A stretch of 8,933 nucleotides of DNA from Methanobacteriota archaeon (GTDB lineage: Archaea > Halobacteriota > Methanomicrobia > Methanomicrobiales > Methanoculleaceae). The translations under genes and the position numbers were made by a program. Positions 6,312-8,933 of this stretch are shown here, piece after piece (the stretch's first letter is position 1; each line of letters starts with the position of its first letter). Below the pieces are notes generated by a model, which saw only the letters and a program-made list of their open reading frames with translations, ran no database searches and had not been told where the DNA came from. The stretch lies in the NCBI GenBank assembly GCA_023457135.1, contig JAEWMO010000032.1:1-8933 (forward strand), in the 5' to 3' direction.

Positions 6312-7400
6312 ATGATGGCGATCATCGAGGCACACGACATTACGAAGTTCTACGGCAACCTCAGGGTCCTGCACGACGTCGACCTCTCGGTCGGGAAAGG
6401 CGACATCCTCGCCCTCATCGGGCCGAGCGGCTCGGGGAAGAGCACGCTTCTCCGGGTCCTCGACCTGATCGAACCCGCGAACGAGGGAGAACTCTCGGTC
6501 TTCGGAATCGATGTCGTGCAGGAGCGCAGCAGATGGCTCGATCTGCGCCGCCGGATGGGAATGCTCTTCCAGCGGCCGATCGTCTTCAACGCGTCCGTCT
6601 ACGACAACGTCGCGATGGGGCTGCGCTACCGGGGAGCCTCCGGCGATGTTATCGACCGGAAGGTGAAGGAGGCCCTCGAGGCCGTCGGGCTCTCCCGCTA
6701 CATCAAGAGCAAGGCGACTGACCTCTCCGGCGGCGAGCAGCAGCGTGTGGCGTTATCGAGGGTGCTCGTGACGGATCCCGAGATCCTCTTACTGGACGAA
6801 CCGACGGCGAACCTGGACCCGACATCGACCGCCACCATCGAGGAGATCGTGACCCGCCTGAACCGCGAGGACGGGATGACCGTCCTCATCAGCACCCACG
6901 ATCTCCTGCAGGGGCAGCGCCTCGCTCACCGGGTCGCGGTGATGATCGACGGCACGATCGCCCAGACCGGACCGTCCCGCGAGATCTTTTACGAGCCGAA
7001 AAGCCGGAGGATCGCCCGGTTCGTGGGTGCCGCAAACATCATTCCCGGCCGGGTGGTCTCGCAGAGTGGCGGGTTCACCGTCGTGGAGGCAAAGGGGAAG
7101 CAGATTCTCTCGCTGACCCCGCCGCCCGCCGACGAGGTCGAGATGATCGTCCGGGGCGAGGACATCTCCCTGCACCGGCGGGAGCCGGGCCATGAGGAGG
7201 CCGAGAACCGCTTCCCGGCCACGGTCACCGCCGTCGAGCCCACGGCGCCGTTCGTGAACGTGACGGTCCACTGCGGGTGCGATCTTGCCGCGCTCCTGAC
7301 CGCGCGAAGGGCGGAGGCTCTCGGCCTTCACGAGGGGATGGAGGTCTGGGTCTCCCTCCAGGCGAAGGCGGTCCACCTGATCCCACAGAAATCGCTTTAA
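6312..7400 (+). CDS. tupC: Tungstate ABC transporter ATP-binding protein TupC
   Basis: This 362-residue cytoplasmic ATPase powers TupB. All ABC motifs are intact: Walker A GPSGSGKST (37-45), Q-loop glutamine 87 in MLFQRP, signature LSGGEQQR (138-145), Walker B ILLLDEP (158-164) and switch histidine 196 in ISTHD. After about residue 240 comes an accessory C-terminal region (NIIPGRV, IVRGEDISL, FPATVTAV, VSLQAKAVHLIP) that resembles the TOBE domain of molybdate-type ATPases, where oxyanion can bind and inhibit transport. Many TupC proteins are shorter and lack this domain, so this one may be subject to trans-inhibition. Two adjacent ATGs, 6312 and 6315, are both possible. The upstream GGCGGTGAT overlaps the tupB stop and suits 6315 slightly better by spacing. 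The ATPase might also serve the neighbouring WtpA system, since no wtpC is seen before the right edge. Confidence 0.9.
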   Translation: MMAIIEAHDITKFYGNLRVLHDVDLSVGKGDILALIGPSGSGKSTLLRVLDLIEPANEGELSVFGIDVVQERSRWLDLRRRMGMLFQRPIVFNASVYDNVAMGLRYRGASGDVIDRKVKEALEAVGLSRYIKSKATDLSGGEQQRVALSRVLVTDPEILLLDEPTANLDPTSTATIEEIVTRLNREDGMTVLISTHDLLQGQRLAHRVAVMIDGTIAQTGPSREIFYEPKSRRIARFVGAANIIPGRVVSQSGGFTVVEAKGKQILSLTPPPADEVEMIVRGEDISLHRREPGHEEAENRFPATVTAVEPTAPFVNVTVHCGCDLAALLTARRAEALGLHEGMEVWVSLQAKAVHLIPQKSL

Positions 7401-7452
7401 ACTCCGATTTTAACAATCTCCGCTGACGGATTCTCGATCCCGGGGCGCCAGG

Positions 7453-7471
7453 GTAACTGATATTCATTAAC
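7453..7471. promoter_or_regulatory. Candidate Mo/W operator, copy 3 (upstream of wtpA)
   Basis: GTAACTGATATTCATTAAC has the clearest dyad of the three copies: GT-n-A-n-TGA, three bases, then TCA-n-T-n-AC. It ends 12 bp before the wtpA TATA region, nearly the same place as the copy before tupA. Nine columns are invariant among the three copies. Confidence 0.5.
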
Positions 7472-7483
7472 TTCTGCCTTGAT

Positions 7484-7495
7484 GGATAATTTTAA
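7484..7495 (+). promoter_or_regulatory. wtpA: TATA box of wtpA
   Basis: GGATAATTTTAA is centred about 33 bp before the wtpA ATG. The predicted start leaves a leader of only about 7 nt and no Shine-Dalgarno site is visible. wtpA therefore has its own promoter and is not simply a read-through gene of tupABC. Confidence 0.6.
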
Positions 7496-7504
7496 CACTA
7501 GTGT
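7495..7504. promoter_or_regulatory. Palindrome downstream of the wtpA TATA box
   Basis: ACACTAGTGT is a perfect 10-bp palindrome directly after the TATA box and before the predicted transcription start. It parallels GCACAGTGC after the tupA TATA box. It is a possible repressor site. Confidence 0.3.
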
Positions 7505-7522
7505 CCCAAAAATGGTTATTTC

Positions 7523-8614
7523 ATGAAGCCTATTCGCATAAGCGCGTTAATCAGTCTCATCGTCGCTGCTGCGGTCCTGATCTGCGGCTGCACGGGAACG
7601 ACGGAGACCAACCCGGTCCCCGGCGTAGAGAACCAGACCCCAACCCCCGCATTGACGGCAACGCCCGCTGAAGACGTCCAGGTGAAGATCTTCCATGCCG
7701 GAAGCCTGACCGGACCGTTTGAGAAGGTGAAAGCGGCGTTCGAGGCCGACCATCCCGGCGTCACCGTCCTCCTCGAGCCCGCCGGCAGTGTCGACTGCAT
7801 CAAGAAGATCACCGAGAACGGCAAGCCCGCCGATGTCCTCGCCTCCGCCGACTACTACCTCATCCCGGAGATGATGATACCGGACCACGCCGACTGGTAC
7901 CTCACGTTCGCGAAGAACCGGATGGTTCTGACCTACTCAAACGAGAGCAAGTTTGCCGACGAGATCACCGCCGGGAACTGGTATGAGATCCTCGACCGCG
8001 ACGGCGTCCGGTGGGGCTTCTCCGACCCGAACTCCGACCCCTGCGGCTACCGCACCCCGATGGTGATCCAGCTCGCCGAGGACTACTACAAGAACGACCA
8101 GATCTTTGAGACCCTTGTTGGCGAGCACAGCAACATCACGACCACCGAGGCGAACGGCACCTACACCATCCACGCCGCCGACCCGAAGCCCGACGGCACC
8201 ACCCTGACGATCCGCCCCAAGAGCGTCGAACTCGTCCAGATGATCCAGGCCGGCGGACTTGACTACGCCTGGGAGTACAGGAGCGTTGCCGTCCAGAACG
8301 GCCTTGAGTATCTCGAGCTTCCCGAAGAGATCGACCTCTCGTCGATAGACTTCGCGGAGAACTACGCGACCGTCGGGACCGAGGCCAAGAAGGGCAACGG
8401 CACCACGGTCTACAGTGGCTCCGCCATCGTCTATGGTGTGACCGTCCCGACAACCGCGGAGCACCCTGACCTCGGTCTCGAGTTCGTGGAGATGCTGATC
8501 GGCGCCACCGGCCAGGAGATCCTCACGGCCGACGGTCAGCCCCCGATCGTGCCCGCTGACGGCTACGGCAGCATCCCCGAAGACCTCAAGCCGCTCGTTG
8601 CGGTGAAGGCCTGA
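7523..8614 (+). CDS. wtpA: Tungstate/molybdate ABC transporter substrate-binding lipoprotein WtpA
   Basis: This 363-residue exported lipoprotein has a hydrophobic signal (8-20), the C21-G22-C23-T-G lipobox also seen in the ModA of this window, and a Thr/Pro linker to about residue 50. The binding domain shows the archaeal WtpA/ModA-like class: VKIFHAGSLTGPFE (54-67), LLEPAGSV (83-90), KPADVLASADY (101-111), SDPNSDPCGYR (167-177) and LDYAWEYRSVA (246-256). In crystal structures of this class the oxyanion is held in six-fold coordination by an Asp and a Glu carboxylate. D172 and E251 are the likely equivalents, and S62 and S89 the likely hydrogen-bonding serines. Wtp proteins bind both tungstate and molybdate very tightly. 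It lies 122 bp after tupC with its own TATA box, and is followed by a permease gene 72 bp downstream. The ATG has no ribosome binding site, in keeping with a near-leaderless mRNA. Confidence 0.92.
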   Translation: MKPIRISALISLIVAAAVLICGCTGTTETNPVPGVENQTPTPALTATPAEDVQVKIFHAGSLTGPFEKVKAAFEADHPGVTVLLEPAGSVDCIKKITENGKPADVLASADYYLIPEMMIPDHADWYLTFAKNRMVLTYSNESKFADEITAGNWYEILDRDGVRWGFSDPNSDPCGYRTPMVIQLAEDYYKNDQIFETLVGEHSNITTTEANGTYTIHAADPKPDGTTLTIRPKSVELVQMIQAGGLDYAWEYRSVAVQNGLEYLELPEEIDLSSIDFAENYATVGTEAKKGNGTTVYSGSAIVYGVTVPTTAEHPDLGLEFVEMLIGATGQEILTADGQPPIVPADGYGSIPEDLKPLVAVKA

Positions 8615-8622
8615 ACCCCCTC

Positions 8623-8632
8623 TCTTCTTTTT
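8623..8632 (+). terminator. Pyrimidine/T tract after wtpA
   Basis: TCTTCTTTTT ends a 17-base pyrimidine run that begins just after the wtpA stop. It may cause partial termination between the abundant binding-protein mRNA and the permease gene, as is common in ABC importer operons. No hairpin was seen. Confidence 0.3.
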
Positions 8633-8686
8633 GGCCGATAGGCTTTCAGTGAAGCGCGCATACCAGTAAATCAGCAACAGACGGAC

Positions 8687-8933
8687 ATGAAGACCGAAAC
8701 GCTCTCAACCGAACCTTTCCGGGCAGACGGAGGGACAGCCGCCGCCAGCCGGTGGAAGAAACACCGGGGACGCTACGTAGACTGGTGCACCATCGGGTTC
8801 TGTATTCTCGGTGCGCTGCTCGTCGGAATCACGGTGCTCGCGATCGCGAGCATGGCATCGGCGGAACTCGCGAACCCCGCCCACCTCCTTGAGGTGGCGA
8901 CATCGTCGGAGGTGGTCGGGTCCATCCTCCTCA
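8687..8933 (+). CDS. wtpB: Probable WtpB tungstate/molybdate ABC permease, N-terminal fragment
   Basis: 82 codons are open from the ATG at 8687 to the window edge. A polar, basic N-terminus (about residues 1-33, with RWKKHRGRY at 22-30) is followed by a strongly hydrophobic helix (about 34-56: DWCTIGFCILGALLVGITVL and onward), as in the first helix of ABC permeases. A second, more polar stretch leads to the edge (ATSSEVVGSILL, 71-82), which resembles the loop before helix 2 in molybdate and tungstate permeases. Family assignment rests mainly on its position 72 bp after wtpA on the same strand; the visible part is too short for the EAA loop. No good ribosome binding site precedes the ATG. A weak TATA-like CGCATACCAG lies about 26 bp before it, so a separate leaderless message cannot be excluded. 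Confidence 0.7.
   Translation, partial: MKTETLSTEPFRADGGTAAASRWKKHRGRYVDWCTIGFCILGALLVGITVLAIASMASAELANPAHLLEVATSSEVVGSILL

Noticed and set aside
7401..7460. Possible terminator after tupC
   Set aside because: Only a run of four T residues and no stable hairpin were seen, so termination here cannot be supported although wtpA has its own promoter.

Overview
The window is G+C-rich coding DNA with short AT-rich intergenic gaps. It carries archaeal-type promoters (TATA boxes about 26-33 bp before starts, often with no Shine-Dalgarno site), secreted lipoproteins with Cys-Gly-Cys-Thr or Gly-Cys-Thr lipobox contexts, and molybdate/tungstate transporter families typical of methanogens. This fits a high-GC methanogenic archaeon of the Methanomicrobiales, most likely Methanoculleus or a close relative. 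The genus is inferred from composition and gene content, not from a marker gene.

Layout from left to right. (1) A molybdate-type ABC substrate-binding lipoprotein (ModA) on the minus strand runs off the left edge. (2) Divergent from it is a MOT1-type molybdate/sulfate transporter on the plus strand. (3) A HEAT-repeat protein follows, with its own TATA box, a Shine-Dalgarno site and a TTG start. (4) Histidinol dehydrogenase (hisD) lies on the minus strand, convergent with the HEAT gene. (5) Divergent from hisD is a complete tungstate ABC importer, tupA-tupB-tupC. (6) Next is a second binding protein of the WtpA tungstate/molybdate class, followed by the first 82 codons of its likely permease wtpB, cut by the right edge.

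The theme is Mo/W oxyanion uptake. Four distinct systems of four different families (ModA-type ABC, MOT1, Tup ABC, Wtp ABC) lie within 8.9 kb. Methanogens need Mo or W for the pterin cofactors of formylmethanofuran dehydrogenase and formate dehydrogenase. The two unrelated-looking passengers are the HEAT-repeat gene and hisD.

The most interesting unexplained signal is a 19-bp partly dyad-symmetric element. It occurs once in each of the three AT-rich gaps in front of the oxyanion-transporter genes (840-858, 4488-4506, 7453-7471). The three copies share 9 of 19 columns, including an invariant TTAAC end. No copy was seen in front of the HEAT gene or wtpB. It is a good candidate operator for a Mo/W-responsive regulator that is not encoded in this window. 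A second small dyad sits just downstream of the TATA boxes of tupA and wtpA. No mobile element, CRISPR array, tRNA or rRNA was seen, and nothing here looks like a wholly new system.
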